64,000 nt of DNA from the NCBI GenBank assembly GCA_936450465.1, contig CAKZFU010000070.1, positions 62,001 to 126,000 on the forward strand, in the 5' to 3' direction. This DNA is from Gibbula magus (Eukaryota > Mollusca > Gastropoda > Trochida > Trochidae). Positions 26,044 through 34,736 of this stretch are shown one piece after another. Position 1 is the stretch's first letter, and the number at the start of each line of letters is the position of its first letter. Made by a program: the position numbers and the translations under genes. The notes beneath the pieces are model-generated. The model had not been told where the DNA came from. It did not search any database and saw nothing but the letters and a program-made list of their open reading frames with translations.

Positions 26044-27879
26044 TCACAAAGACACGTGACAGACTGCCCTTGTGGTCATGGATTCAAAAGCTTCATCCAA
26101 AACCTTTCTGTATTTTCTGAGGTGTATGAAATACATCATGGGTGGGTCTTTTCTGTCAAAGGCCCACCATACCGCATACATCTTAAACAGGTCGTACGGC
26201 GAAATAAAGTACGATTGCATCAACGTTTGTCCGTTATACGCCACGATGTCCATTTTAAACTTTTCGTCGGTTTCGAAAACCGATTCCAACCACAGTGTGA
26301 ACACTCGCATCAGAAATATCTTTTTCGCGGCCTTGATTTTCGACAGATCGTCGGCGATGCGTTTCACGAGAGACTCCTCATGCTGTGATGCAGGCAGTCG
26401 AGAGAGAGCGAGCAAAATTTTATTTCGGTTGGTCGGGATGGAAAGATAACGTTTGCATTGTTTTCCCATCGACTCTTTCAAATCTTCCATCCATTTCGTC
26501 GACCTTCGTCTTCTTCTTCTTTTTTCGTTCGAAGGTTTGTTTAGCTTCGATGAGAGTGATCTCCTGTATTCGACGAAAACCTTCTCCAGTTCTTTTTCCC
26601 TTTTTTTAACAGATTGCATCTGAGCTGTCGCACATGGATCGGATGACGCCTGAAACACGAAAGTCCCGTCCGCTAGGTCCAACTTGAACCTGAACGCGTA
26701 CAACGGATAGATCTTGTCGAAACTGGTTATTATTTTCGTGGCGTAAGGATCCGAGGGATGGCCGTCTTCCCAGGTGGCTATTTCTCCACGTCTTTCTTTG
26801 AAAAATTTTGGAATTCTCGGCTTGGACACCGGGTTGATAAATTTCACCAGCCGATCTTTTAATATTTGAATGCCGACCTCTTCTTCTTCTTCTTCTTCTT
26901 CTTCTTCTTCCTTCTCCTCTTTCCCCCCTTTTCCTTTTCGTCGCTTCTTGGAAAAATCCAATCCGGCCGAAAATCTAATTTCAACATCCTCTTCTCCCGT
27001 TTTTCGTCTGGTTTTCGTGGGCAGGTCGATTTTATATGTTTTGGCCGTCTGAAGGATGATCTCCAAAGACCTCGTTCCGTGAAGTGGGAATCTATTGTCC
27101 TCGACGAAATCGTTGACGACGATCAGGTCGAGAAATATACTTCTCCAGGCATTTCTGTTCATGGCCATGGCGTCCAGCCAAACCTTAAATGCGGTCAGAA
27201 ACCGAGGATCGTCTTTCGCGTATCTCAGATGAGGAAAAAGGAGAGGTCCCATTTGCTCCACGAGCGATACCGTCTCCGACCATTTTTCCACGGGAACGTT
27301 TTTCGTGATGATATTTTCGACGAAGTGAGCGTCGTTTAACACGAAGTCCAAACATTTCTCCAACGTGGCCTCGTCGATGACGTCTTCGCGTTTGGCGAGA
27401 GAAAAAACTTCCACGGCCATCAAGAGGGGATTGTGGACCCAACATTTTTCGAAAGGGTCTAGAAAAGGATCGACGTCGTGGTTGTGGCGATCGGTTTCTT
27501 CCACGGCGTCCAACACGTCTCCCCCGTATATAAAATCCCCCAAACACAATCGCAGATTCGTATTCATGACGTCCCACACAATAGTCGGCACGGACAACAT
27601 CAGATTCAACACGTTCAAAAAAACGGTGGAGACCTCGGTGAAGGAAGAGCAGGCGAAAAACAAAGGTTTCACGTTTTCCAGAGTCTCTCGAACGAGGAGA
27701 TTGAAATTCACTCGAACCAGAAGTCTTTTCAGTACCGATGGCAGAACCGTCGACCAGGCGTTCACGTGGACCACGCTTGTTTCGTGAAATTCTTTCCGAC
27801 CGAAGGACTCGTGTTGAAGACGAGAGGCTTGAAAGGCGACTTGGAGTCGTTCGGCAGTCTTCGGACACAACACCCCCAT
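26044..27879 (-). CDS. Large mostly helical protein, unknown, 611 aa
   Basis: ATG at 27879. The N-terminal 300 residues are helical with many hydrophobic positions but no continuous membrane span. A basic stretch (KKRRKGKGGK) and a Glu run from GAA repeats sit near residue 320. A more compact C-terminal region contains a second basic cluster (EKRRRRRRS). No enzyme motif recognised. It lies between the kinase array and the replication group and is divergent from, and overlaps by about 140 bases, the plus-strand gene at 27738. A tegument or capsid-associated role is possible. Confidence 0.8.
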   Translation of the reverse strand: MGVLCPKTAERLQVAFQASRLQHESFGRKEFHETSVVHVNAWSTVLPSVLKRLLVRVNFNLLVRETLENVKPLFFACSSFTEVSTVFLNVLNLMLSVPTIVWDVMNTNLRLCLGDFIYGGDVLDAVEETDRHNHDVDPFLDPFEKCWVHNPLLMAVEVFSLAKREDVIDEATLEKCLDFVLNDAHFVENIITKNVPVEKWSETVSLVEQMGPLLFPHLRYAKDDPRFLTAFKVWLDAMAMNRNAWRSIFLDLIVVNDFVEDNRFPLHGTRSLEIILQTAKTYKIDLPTKTRRKTGEEDVEIRFSAGLDFSKKRRKGKGGKEEKEEEEEEEEEEEVGIQILKDRLVKFINPVSKPRIPKFFKERRGEIATWEDGHPSDPYATKIITSFDKIYPLYAFRFKLDLADGTFVFQASSDPCATAQMQSVKKREKELEKVFVEYRRSLSSKLNKPSNEKRRRRRRSTKWMEDLKESMGKQCKRYLSIPTNRNKILLALSRLPASQHEESLVKRIADDLSKIKAAKKIFLMRVFTLWLESVFETDEKFKMDIVAYNGQTLMQSYFISPYDLFKMYAVWWAFDRKDPPMMYFIHLRKYRKVLDEAFESMTTRAVCHVSL

Positions 27880-28589
27880 GGTCCTTTCCGAGAGTCGCGT
27901 CGATCTCGAATGAGGATGGTGGAGAGATATCGACCTTTTCTAACCCTCGCACCAAAGGGAGGGAATTGGATTTGCCGGACGACACACGTTGGCGAAATAA
28001 AAAATCGTCGGCGGAATATCTCCGTTTTTCTGGAGGCACCCTTCCTACAGAACACAGTGAAGCCATCTCTCTCTTCGACGACATCGTTCTCAACGAAAAA
28101 CCCTTGAACGTGGACAGAATAACGTTGATGACCCATGGAACCAAAATCACATTCGATTGGAACCTGATGAAAATGATCGAGGAACGCCTGGAAATTTTCG
28201 TCCCCGCGGAGGACGACGGCCTCGACGACAGAAGGTTGGGAGTGGAAAGAACCGTGGCGTTCATGGTCGACGTGTGTCGTCAGCGCAATTGGGGCATCTT
28301 TCTCAACGTGAATAATTCGTTCGTGCTGACGGTACTTTGGCGGAAATGGTCCGAGCTGAGAACCTCGTTTTGGTGTGCGGTGAAGTCGTGGTCCTACGTC
28401 AACAGAATAGAGGGAAGTCGCGGCTGGACATGGCACGTCAGGAACAGATCTGCAACATCGAGAGAAAACGACAGACAGTTCGCTCTCGCCTTTATAAACG
28501 TTTATCGGAACCATATAATCCACACCACGCTCGGGCAAACGAAAGTGACAACTTGGAAGCAGAGAGACGATCGATTTCTTCAATCTTAA
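27738..28589 (+). CDS. Unknown protein, 283 aa
   Basis: The first 140 bases overlap the start of the minus gene at 27879, so a later start is possible. The part after about residue 100 has regular hydrophobic patterning and many Trp residues (for example in the stretch around 190-225). The stop shares the TTAA palindrome with the stop of the convergent primase gene (28586), a typical tight convergent arrangement that supports this strand. Frames on the opposite strand across the same DNA are Ser/Arg-rich and less convincing. No motif recognised. Confidence 0.58.
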   Translation: MAEPSTRRSRGPRLFREILSDRRTRVEDERLERRLGVVRQSSDTTPPWSFPRVASISNEDGGEISTFSNPRTKGRELDLPDDTRWRNKKSSAEYLRFSGGTLPTEHSEAISLFDDIVLNEKPLNVDRITLMTHGTKITFDWNLMKMIEERLEIFVPAEDDGLDDRRLGVERTVAFMVDVCRQRNWGIFLNVNNSFVLTVLWRKWSELRTSFWCAVKSWSYVNRIEGSRGWTWHVRNRSATSRENDRQFALAFINVYRNHIIHTTLGQTKVTTWKQRDDRFLQS

Positions 28590-29764
28590 ACGTCAAGAAA
28601 GTTGGTTATCCGACTTTGACTGTCTCTGATAACGCGAGGTCGGCCCGCGGGACGTTGGGGGGAGGGTTTTTTAATACCCCTACCCGTACCCCTACTACTC
28701 CTGCCCCTGCCCCTGCCGCCCCTATATCCCACGAAATATCCGCCGATATCGAAAAGGGGCGTTTTTTTGCTGCTGCTGCAATCACCGTTCGAGGGATGGT
28801 GGCGAACGGTGAGCACGGGGTTGGGATAATTTGCTTCTTCCTCGAGTTGACGTTGTGACAGTTGTGCGGACGATCTCGCGGTGGTGCAAACACTCGTCAG
28901 AAACGTCATCATTTCGGCCTTCTTTTTTTTCACCGTGTTGTTGGTCGTCTGGGCAGATTTTGACCACAAAGAGGCAGGCAAAAAATCCCCCGCAGCTGCC
29001 GGAAAGGTATTTTTGTGATCTCTGTGAGCACAATACATATCCGGTCTGGACAACGGTTCGAAGTCGTTGATGGAAGTGAAAGGTAGCAGATATCCGCTTC
29101 CCTCTTTAAAAGTGTATGGCAAACTTAGAGACTTGGTGCCTCCGTAAATATTTAAATCGATGAATGTGGCGGACATTTTCTTGTTGATGATTTTCATTTG
29201 AGTCTTGCAGTCCGCCCAGGAAAGTCCCAGCTCGCAAGGGAGGAAGATGTATAAATGGAATTTATCGAAGGTTTTCGATCTTCGAAATATGTGAACGTGA
29301 TTCTTCTTCCATTTTAGGCGAAGCGATTTGTCCTCGGATCCAAAGAATACGTCGCAAAAATAATTCAACGATTGTTTTATGCATCTGATAACCGTTTTCG
29401 GATTTCCGTCGGGAGACGCTTTGTCGATATCGACGGGAATGCAACTCACGGCAAGATGCGATTTAAAACATTCCGAAACTCTGAAATCGATGGTGTCAAA
29501 ATGAACTTCTTCGTCTTCTTCTTCTTCCTTTCGTTTTCTGTTCTCTTTTACGTATCCATCTTCAGAGACGAAAAACCTTCGCCGTTCGATGTAGTTGGAC
29601 AGACAGTTGGAATAGACGTAACCTTTTGCCTCCAGCCAATATTGCGGTATGTCTGGAGCTCCTTGTCCTTTCTTTTCGGTCACATCGAGACGAGTGTCTA
29701 AATCGGCTGGCGTATAATACATCAACACGCCCCCCTTGCCGGCCGTTCCGCAAACGATGTCCAT
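28586..29764 (-). CDS. DNA primase, archaeo-eukaryotic type (UL52-like core), 392 aa
   Basis: Three motifs of archaeo-eukaryotic primases appear in order: a strand ending PVDID (D112, D114) for metal binding; FHLYIF (H170) at the nucleotide-binding position; and a strand with D203 followed by IYGGTKSLSLPY, matching the D..(V/I)Y....SLR.P third motif of UL52-type primases. The C-terminal 100 residues are Gly/Arg-rich and lack an obvious zinc knuckle, so the protein is much shorter than vertebrate herpesvirus UL52. The helicase gene lies 0.7 kb away, and together they would form the helicase-primase of lagging-strand synthesis. ATG at 29764; divergent from the gene at 29834 with 69 bases between. 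Confidence 0.72.
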   Translation of the reverse strand: MDIVCGTAGKGGVLMYYTPADLDTRLDVTEKKGQGAPDIPQYWLEAKGYVYSNCLSNYIERRRFFVSEDGYVKENRKRKEEEEDEEVHFDTIDFRVSECFKSHLAVSCIPVDIDKASPDGNPKTVIRCIKQSLNYFCDVFFGSEDKSLRLKWKKNHVHIFRRSKTFDKFHLYIFLPCELGLSWADCKTQMKIINKKMSATFIDLNIYGGTKSLSLPYTFKEGSGYLLPFTSINDFEPLSRPDMYCAHRDHKNTFPAAAGDFLPASLWSKSAQTTNNTVKKKKAEMMTFLTSVCTTARSSAQLSQRQLEEEANYPNPVLTVRHHPSNGDCSSSKKTPLFDIGGYFVGYRGGRGRGRSSRGTGRGIKKPSPQRPAGRPRVIRDSQSRITNFLDV

Positions 29765-29833
29765 CTCCTATTCAAATTTATTTCAATCGTTGACGATTAT
29801 ATCTCTTCTCACACACAGACGCACGAACCTGCC

Positions 29834-30400
29834 ATGAGCAGGACGGAAGACGAATTGATCGAAGACGTCTCGGTGGTTACATTTTATAGCCATGACAAAG
29901 GAAGAGACATTCATGGATTGTATCTGCTTGACAACAAAGAAATTGAAAAGATTTTTTGGCTTCATGGGTTTAGCCTGGTGGGCGGGTCTTTAATGGATAG
30001 AACAGGTCGCCATAATAAAACCAAAGCCATACGACCCAAACTCCGTTTCCTGAAGACTCCGTGGAGCACCTTCGGAGAAATGGTACCACACGTGACATTT
30101 GCTTTCTCTCCGGGCGAGGTGTATCGTTATGTGGTCGTGAAGGAAGAACGAATGAAGTATTTTCAGGACAAGAATATTCCGATTAATCACACCGACCTTG
30201 TATTACTAGATTCGCAAACCAAAAGAACTGCTGTGGGGGATAAAGTGGCGTATCTGTCGAGGAAGTTGAAAGAGGCCGAATACGATGACCAATTAGGGCT
30301 CCAGCATTGTATGTTCTCGAACGATTTCAATTTCGTGATGGGGTTGGTGTCACCTACGATAACATTGGATGTGGTGCAGTCGTTTTTTGACAAATTATAA
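29834..30400 (+). CDS. Unknown protein, 188 aa
   Basis: Clear ATG and an AATAAA just past the stop. It is a compact globular sequence with mixed alpha/beta character, no signal peptide and no membrane span. It sits alone on the plus strand between the primase and helicase genes, so a role in the replication complex is conceivable by location only. No motif recognised. Confidence 0.75.
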   Translation: MSRTEDELIEDVSVVTFYSHDKGRDIHGLYLLDNKEIEKIFWLHGFSLVGGSLMDRTGRHNKTKAIRPKLRFLKTPWSTFGEMVPHVTFAFSPGEVYRYVVVKEERMKYFQDKNIPINHTDLVLLDSQTKRTAVGDKVAYLSRKLKEAEYDDQLGLQHCMFSNDFNFVMGLVSPTITLDVVQSFFDKL

Positions 30401-30449
30401 AAAAATAAACAACGATAAATTTGATTTTCTGAGTTTTTATTTTCATTTA

Positions 30450-32369
30450 TCAGTACTCGTCGTAGCTTTCTCGTCGAAGGGCCCCTATGAGAAAAAACAC
30501 GATCTTAAAGATCATGGTGTTCTCTCCACCAGAGGGAGAGAATTGTGACGCGTCGTAGACGATTTTTAGAACCTGTCTGTCGATCGGGTAACGGGCAGCG
30601 GCATCTTTCAGTTCGGAAACAGTGGAAGTTCGAAGGAGAGAGTTCAGGAACAGATGGGCAAGACTTCCCAAAGCACACCTTCGGATGTGCTCGGAAGAAC
30701 CCCTCAGACGTTTCCAGAAGTCTTCCTGTCGATCCGGATGCAAAATGCACGACTTGTAATGAATTCTGAGCGGCTTGGAAATTACCGCCTTCGTTTCGGT
30801 TAGCGGTTCGAAGTATTCGCTCGGGGGTTTGTCTCTGATGGTGGTGACACCATCCGACGTCGTTACGATGGAGGCCAAACATCGGACTTCCTCGTCAAAT
30901 TCTAATTTTTTTGGGTCGACCTTTTGCGGCCACCTTTTGAACACTTTCTTCACGTCTCTCTCCGTGCCTATGAGATGAACGTCGGCCAAGGATGGACATC
31001 TGCTCAAAACCATGTACAGGGGCAGATGAGGCGATTGGATGTGAATGCCGAGTCCCATGTCCACGGTGGATCCTTGCAGATGGGCTGACGTGAGAGCGTA
31101 AAGGGGCACGAGAGCGATCACGACCAACTCCGAGTGTTCCACGATGTACGGCATACCCGCGCGTCCGATGCGCGTTCTGTAGATAGTCTCTCTGGCTATT
31201 TCGTGACCACACCACCCGGGAGGATGGTCGGAAGACTCGTCGTGGTCGAACCTCACGAAGACGGCTTTGGGAAAGACGGATTTGGCGTCGTCTTCTTCCA
31301 CATCGACTATAGTTCCGGCCTTCCCCCTGTGCTGTTTGAAGGCCATTCCGTCGTATCTGCATCGCATTCCCAAAAAAAACCCTCTCACCATGCTCGTATC
31401 CAGATGAGCTTTGTTTTGATATTCGCGAAAAGTGTCCATTTTTTGGGGTCTGAGGTTCTGGTAGTCCTTGTACGCACACGGTGACGTCCATATTTTTTTT
31501 TGGTTGCGAAGTTTCCCCATATGATACCGCAAGGCCGCCGTGGTGTCTGATTTGGCGGTCTGTCCCGAAGCACTGACGAGCAAGATGTTGTTGTCGAAAA
31601 AGAATTGTTTTGGGATCGTCGACGACGACGGACGAGATCTTCCTCCTTCGTCGTCGTCGTCGTCGTGATGATGATAGCTTCTTTTCCGATTATTATTATT
31701 CTTCAGAGGTCTGATCGATATCGATTCGTGAACGACGACGTCCCGTTTTCCCGTTCGAACCTTTTCCAACCATTTCGCCTCGTTGGGGTTTTTTATCCTG
31801 TGATTGAAGGCGAAGTAAGCCACGTTCAATCCACACTGGGTGAGATAGTCCGAATAAAACTCGGTGCAGTTTTTGTGATAGGTGGGCTCGTCCAATACCC
31901 CTTCGCTGAAAGATGGGGACTGTAGTATATCGCCGATGAATACGACAGTGGCTCTTCGTCTGCGTCTGGTGCAAACAGAGAGAAGTTCGCTCATAAAACG
32001 TTGCACCGTACTTAACTTGTTGATGAAAACTTCGTCCAAGACAAAAATCGTGAACGATGACAGAAAAGTCTGCAGGTCCTGTTGATGCGAGGGGTGATTA
32101 GGGAAGTCCCTGATGACCGATTGGATCGTGTGCACCTCTTCGGGACCAAATTCGTCAAGCCACACCTCTTTGAGGGCGTGAGTAAAGGTGAGAATCGCGA
32201 TCCGATGTCCCAAAAGTCTGTTCAGTCCGAGAGCGCGTTTAACGGCGAACGTTTTACCACATCCGGCGGCTCCCGATATCAGACATCTCTTCAGCCAACC
32301 TGTCGAAAAAAAAAAGGAAAAGAATATGGATGAGACACAGGTGGTCGATTTCAGATTTCCTAAAAACAT
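30450..32369 (-). CDS. SF1 DNA helicase (UL5/Pif1-like), N-terminus uncertain
   Basis: Helicase motifs in order: Walker A GAAGCGKT; motif Ia around AILTFTHA; motif II FVLDEVF; motif III VVFIGDILQSP; motif IV/V region with FNHRIKNP; and near the C-terminus LYMVLSRC, the motif VI Arg finger. This is the pattern of herpesvirus UL5 and Pif1-like helicases. The frame is open to an ATG at 32369, but the first 23 codons lie in a polypyrimidine tract ending CAG at plus 32300-32302, a strong splice acceptor, and overlap the plus gene at 32326. The true N-terminus may come from an upstream exon joined at 32299 in a phase needing one extra base. Confidence 0.82.
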   Translation of the reverse strand: MFLGNLKSTTCVSSIFFSFFFSTGWLKRCLISGAAGCGKTFAVKRALGLNRLLGHRIAILTFTHALKEVWLDEFGPEEVHTIQSVIRDFPNHPSHQQDLQTFLSSFTIFVLDEVFINKLSTVQRFMSELLSVCTRRRRRATVVFIGDILQSPSFSEGVLDEPTYHKNCTEFYSDYLTQCGLNVAYFAFNHRIKNPNEAKWLEKVRTGKRDVVVHESISIRPLKNNNNRKRSYHHHDDDDDEGGRSRPSSSTIPKQFFFDNNILLVSASGQTAKSDTTAALRYHMGKLRNQKKIWTSPCAYKDYQNLRPQKMDTFREYQNKAHLDTSMVRGFFLGMRCRYDGMAFKQHRGKAGTIVDVEEDDAKSVFPKAVFVRFDHDESSDHPPGWCGHEIARETIYRTRIGRAGMPYIVEHSELVVIALVPLYALTSAHLQGSTVDMGLGIHIQSPHLPLYMVLSRCPSLADVHLIGTERDVKKVFKRWPQKVDPKKLEFDEEVRCLASIVTTSDGVTTIRDKPPSEYFEPLTETKAVISKPLRIHYKSCILHPDRQEDFWKRLRGSSEHIRRCALGSLAHLFLNSLLRTSTVSELKDAAARYPIDRQVLKIVYDASQFSPSGGENTMIFKIVFFLIGALRRESYDEY

Positions 32370-33297
32370 TTCGAAGATATATCACACCGTGACGAAATTA
32401 AAGCACGAAGGTCACAGAAAAGTGTTGGTGGATAAATCGGAAAAGCGTTTCAGCTGTCGACCTTACGATATGTTCTCAAAACAACCATACGCCAAAGATC
32501 CCAAAGGCACCACCGTCAAACGAGTCACCCCCGTTGACAGAAAAGGCTTTGTGGACCACACGAATTTGGGTGAATGGAAAACGACTCGCAGGTCGGCCGA
32601 CAGCTTCCAAGCCAAAACAGCAGTAGGGGGCTTTAATCTCAACGCGAAAGACATTTTCAGGAATTGTATTTTGTACCCACCGCAGTCGTCGGAGGAAGGG
32701 TTCTGGAACATATGGGACAAAACCAACTGCAACGACAGAGAGTCGTCGTCGGATTCGGTGTTTTGCAAAAACGGACGCTGTTGCTTCATCTCTACGTCGT
32801 ACGACATGTTGGTGTCCAGAACGCAGGTTGTCTACGAAAATGGAAATATGGCAGACCAAGGCTGGACCGGCTCTTTCGCCCGATACTCCTTTTCTCCGGC
32901 ACCCACCGGGGCAGACGCCCATCAACCTTTCAAATTTCTGTCTCGTTTTTGTTTGTTCTGCCTGTGGGAAAAAAAATCGAGTCTCGTCTTGGACAGCACG
33001 TGGGATCCCTTTCCAGAGGTGATGGACGAGGAATATGGACTGACGTTGAAAATGGGAGTGAGCAAAGGTATATTTGGAAACCGATTCGTCTCTGAAAACG
33101 TAAAAAACGTGTACCTCGATCAAGACACGGCCGTCATCTCCACGATGAATCTTTTCAACGAAATGTCCTTGGAAAGTTTAGAGGGTGGCATTCACTTCGT
33201 GTCCTTCCCGAAAGCTTTCCAAAACCCTTTGAGCACACTGAAAGAGCAGAAGTCGTTTATGTCAGACCTTGTCGACGGGAGACGAACACTCAAGTGA
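32326..33297 (+). CDS. Unknown protein, 323 aa
   Basis: ATG at 32326; the longer open frame upstream overlaps the helicase coding sequence. A basic N-terminus is followed by a globular region with Cys pairs (around residues 110-155, NCxxR...CxNGRCC, and CLFC near 210) that could form a zinc or disulphide cluster. No membrane span. The gene converges on the UNG-like gene; the two stops are seven bases apart. I do not recognise the family. Confidence 0.76.
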   Translation: MDETQVVDFRFPKNISKIYHTVTKLKHEGHRKVLVDKSEKRFSCRPYDMFSKQPYAKDPKGTTVKRVTPVDRKGFVDHTNLGEWKTTRRSADSFQAKTAVGGFNLNAKDIFRNCILYPPQSSEEGFWNIWDKTNCNDRESSSDSVFCKNGRCCFISTSYDMLVSRTQVVYENGNMADQGWTGSFARYSFSPAPTGADAHQPFKFLSRFCLFCLWEKKSSLVLDSTWDPFPEVMDEEYGLTLKMGVSKGIFGNRFVSENVKNVYLDQDTAVISTMNLFNEMSLESLEGGIHFVSFPKAFQNPLSTLKEQKSFMSDLVDGRRTLK

Positions 33298-33303
33298 CAC
33301 AAA

Positions 33304-33942
33304 CTACCTTATCGCCAGAAAATCTGCAATCTCGGTGTTTTGTGAATAAAATTGATCGGCCCACTCGGCGGCGGCCTTCAACGATGTCGTTGACTGGCCC
33401 AACTCGTCTTTCCTGTAACAGTTTTTCGGATGTCCGTTGACGCACTTTGCAACCAACTCGAAAGCCGTATTTCCAAAAAAAACGAAAAGAGTTTTGGGGT
33501 CACACACTTCGTCGAGATGAGACACGATCACACTGCCCAAAACATTGTATTCCGCCCGCCACGGTAAATACGATTCCTCTGGGTGATCTCTAAGGATGGC
33601 CCCCACCACAGCCACTCCCGCACTTTTCCACCACCAGGAACACGAGCCGAACCGAGACGGATCGCAGTAAGATTGTGTGTTGAAAAAGTCGGCGTAGATT
33701 AATTTCAACAAAGCACCCAGACGAGGAACGTTTGCAAGATCGGACCACTGGTGACGTCCGGACTCGTAGTTTGGTTCCTTCAAATGTTTTTTCTTGTAAT
33801 CGGTTTCCCTCTTCAAAACATTCGAAGGGGGTTCGTAAACAATCACGAGTCGACGTGGAATGGGAAATACATTCAGCTCGCTAACGAGAGAAGGCGGTTT
33901 GTATCCCTCGTATCTGTCTCGGAAAGTATTCAACAGGTTCAT
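33304..33942 (-). CDS. Uracil-DNA-glycosylase-like protein lacking standard catalytic motifs, 212 aa
   Basis: The middle and C-terminal half follow the UNG family pattern: W..AGVAVVGAILR (about 104-118; UNG has GVLLLN..LT), a helix, then TLFVFFGNTAF (151-161; UNG has VFLLWG..A), and a C-terminal aromatic helix. At the start, RRLVIVYEPPSN (30-41) sits where UNG has VVIxGQDPYH, and NGHPK (169-173) where UNG has the HPSP loop. The water-activating Asp and the HPSP loop therefore appear changed. Known role of the family: removal of uracil from DNA. Here activity is doubtful; a structural or regulatory role, or altered specificity, is possible. ATG at 33942. Confidence 0.62.
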   Translation of the reverse strand: MNLLNTFRDRYEGYKPPSLVSELNVFPIPRRLVIVYEPPSNVLKRETDYKKKHLKEPNYESGRHQWSDLANVPRLGALLKLIYADFFNTQSYCDPSRFGSCSWWWKSAGVAVVGAILRDHPEESYLPWRAEYNVLGSVIVSHLDEVCDPKTLFVFFGNTAFELVAKCVNGHPKNCYRKDELGQSTTSLKAAAEWADQFYSQNTEIADFLAIR

Positions 33943-34082
33943 ATCCCGTTGGATCGAGAGTAACGACTGAATAAAATAGTTCCCTAACAACCACTTTATA
34001 TATTTATTCACGTGATTCCTTTTTTTTTTTTTAATCCCACACACACCACACATTCACACACAACAAAAACAATAAAACTCAC

Positions 34083-34688
34083 CTTATTGCTTGACTTCAC
34101 ACGGAACAAAACTTCTACTTCCTGCATGTCTTCTCCTCGTTTTGGATTGGTGACCCTCACTCCCACCCCCACCTCGACATTTCGTGTAGTCATTTCAAAA
34201 GCGGCCAGCAGATTCTTAAGCTCCGTGTTCACCTGGTTCAGCTGAGACAGGCTTACTCCTATCCACAACAAACGTAACCTGTTTTTTTGGACCGTCGGTT
34301 GGGTCAAAAATCCGACCACGCAGATCGCCACACTCACGTACCCCGCCGTCGTTTTTCCCGTCTGTCTGGGGAAAAGGACCAGGTCAAATTTGCTCGGAGA
34401 TCGATCGGGAAGTGTTCGAACTCCAACCCCGGAAAAAAGCAACGTTCTCGTAAAATCCTTCGAATCCTCTTCATCCCGGTGGGACGAATACATCAGTCGA
34501 CAGGCGGCATCCAGGGACAGGACCCCAATCGTCACGTAAAATTTTACCAAAAAGAACTTGAGGTCGTTTCGTGTCACACCGAGGGTTGTTTTCATAAACC
34601 AGTCCATAAAGCAGACGAGGAGATTGATTTGAGATGGTCTCGGATTAACCCTCGCCTTCGAAAAGGCCTTTCGGACTATATCCTCCAT
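34083..34688 (-). CDS. Terminase ATPase subunit, first exon, 202 codons
   Basis: ATG at 34688; ends at a consensus 5' splice site (AAG then GTGAGT) at 34082/34083 in phase 0. Residues 106-114 read FPRQTGKTT, the Walker A of herpesvirus terminase (PRRxGKT in HSV UL15). The distance from this motif to the Walker B in the exon at 1-364, if directly joined, is about 97 residues, nearly as in UL15 proteins. No other acceptor in the same sense was found that would be needed between them. The frame reads through the intron to a stop at 34008. It forms the ATPase motor for DNA packaging. Divergent from the giant gene at 34737. Confidence 0.88.
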
Positions 34689-34736
34689 TATTCAAAGCTA
34701 TAAAAAAGAGGAATCGTTATATATGCGATCGACGAG
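34689..34736. promoter_or_regulatory. Compact bidirectional promoter
   Basis: Only 48 bases separate the terminase ATG and the ATG at 34737. TATAAAAAAG at 34699-34708 serves the plus gene, and TATATAA on the minus strand at 34717-34723 serves the terminase, each about 29-38 bases upstream of its start codon. Confidence 0.6.

Larger units (their letters stand above)
365..34082 (-). other. Candidate 33.7-kb terminase intron
   Basis: The donor GTGAGT at 34077-34082 and acceptor TTTTTCTTTCAG at 365-376 (both minus) bracket phase-compatible halves of the terminase. The interval contains about two dozen genes on both strands. In HSV UL15 the comparable intron is a few kilobases and holds two genes. 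Confidence 0.6.

Noticed and set aside
27185..28583. Long minus-strand frames across 27.2-28.6 kb
   Set aside because: Ser/Arg-rich or irregular translations overlapping better plus and minus genes; stop geometry supports the plus gene ending at 28589.
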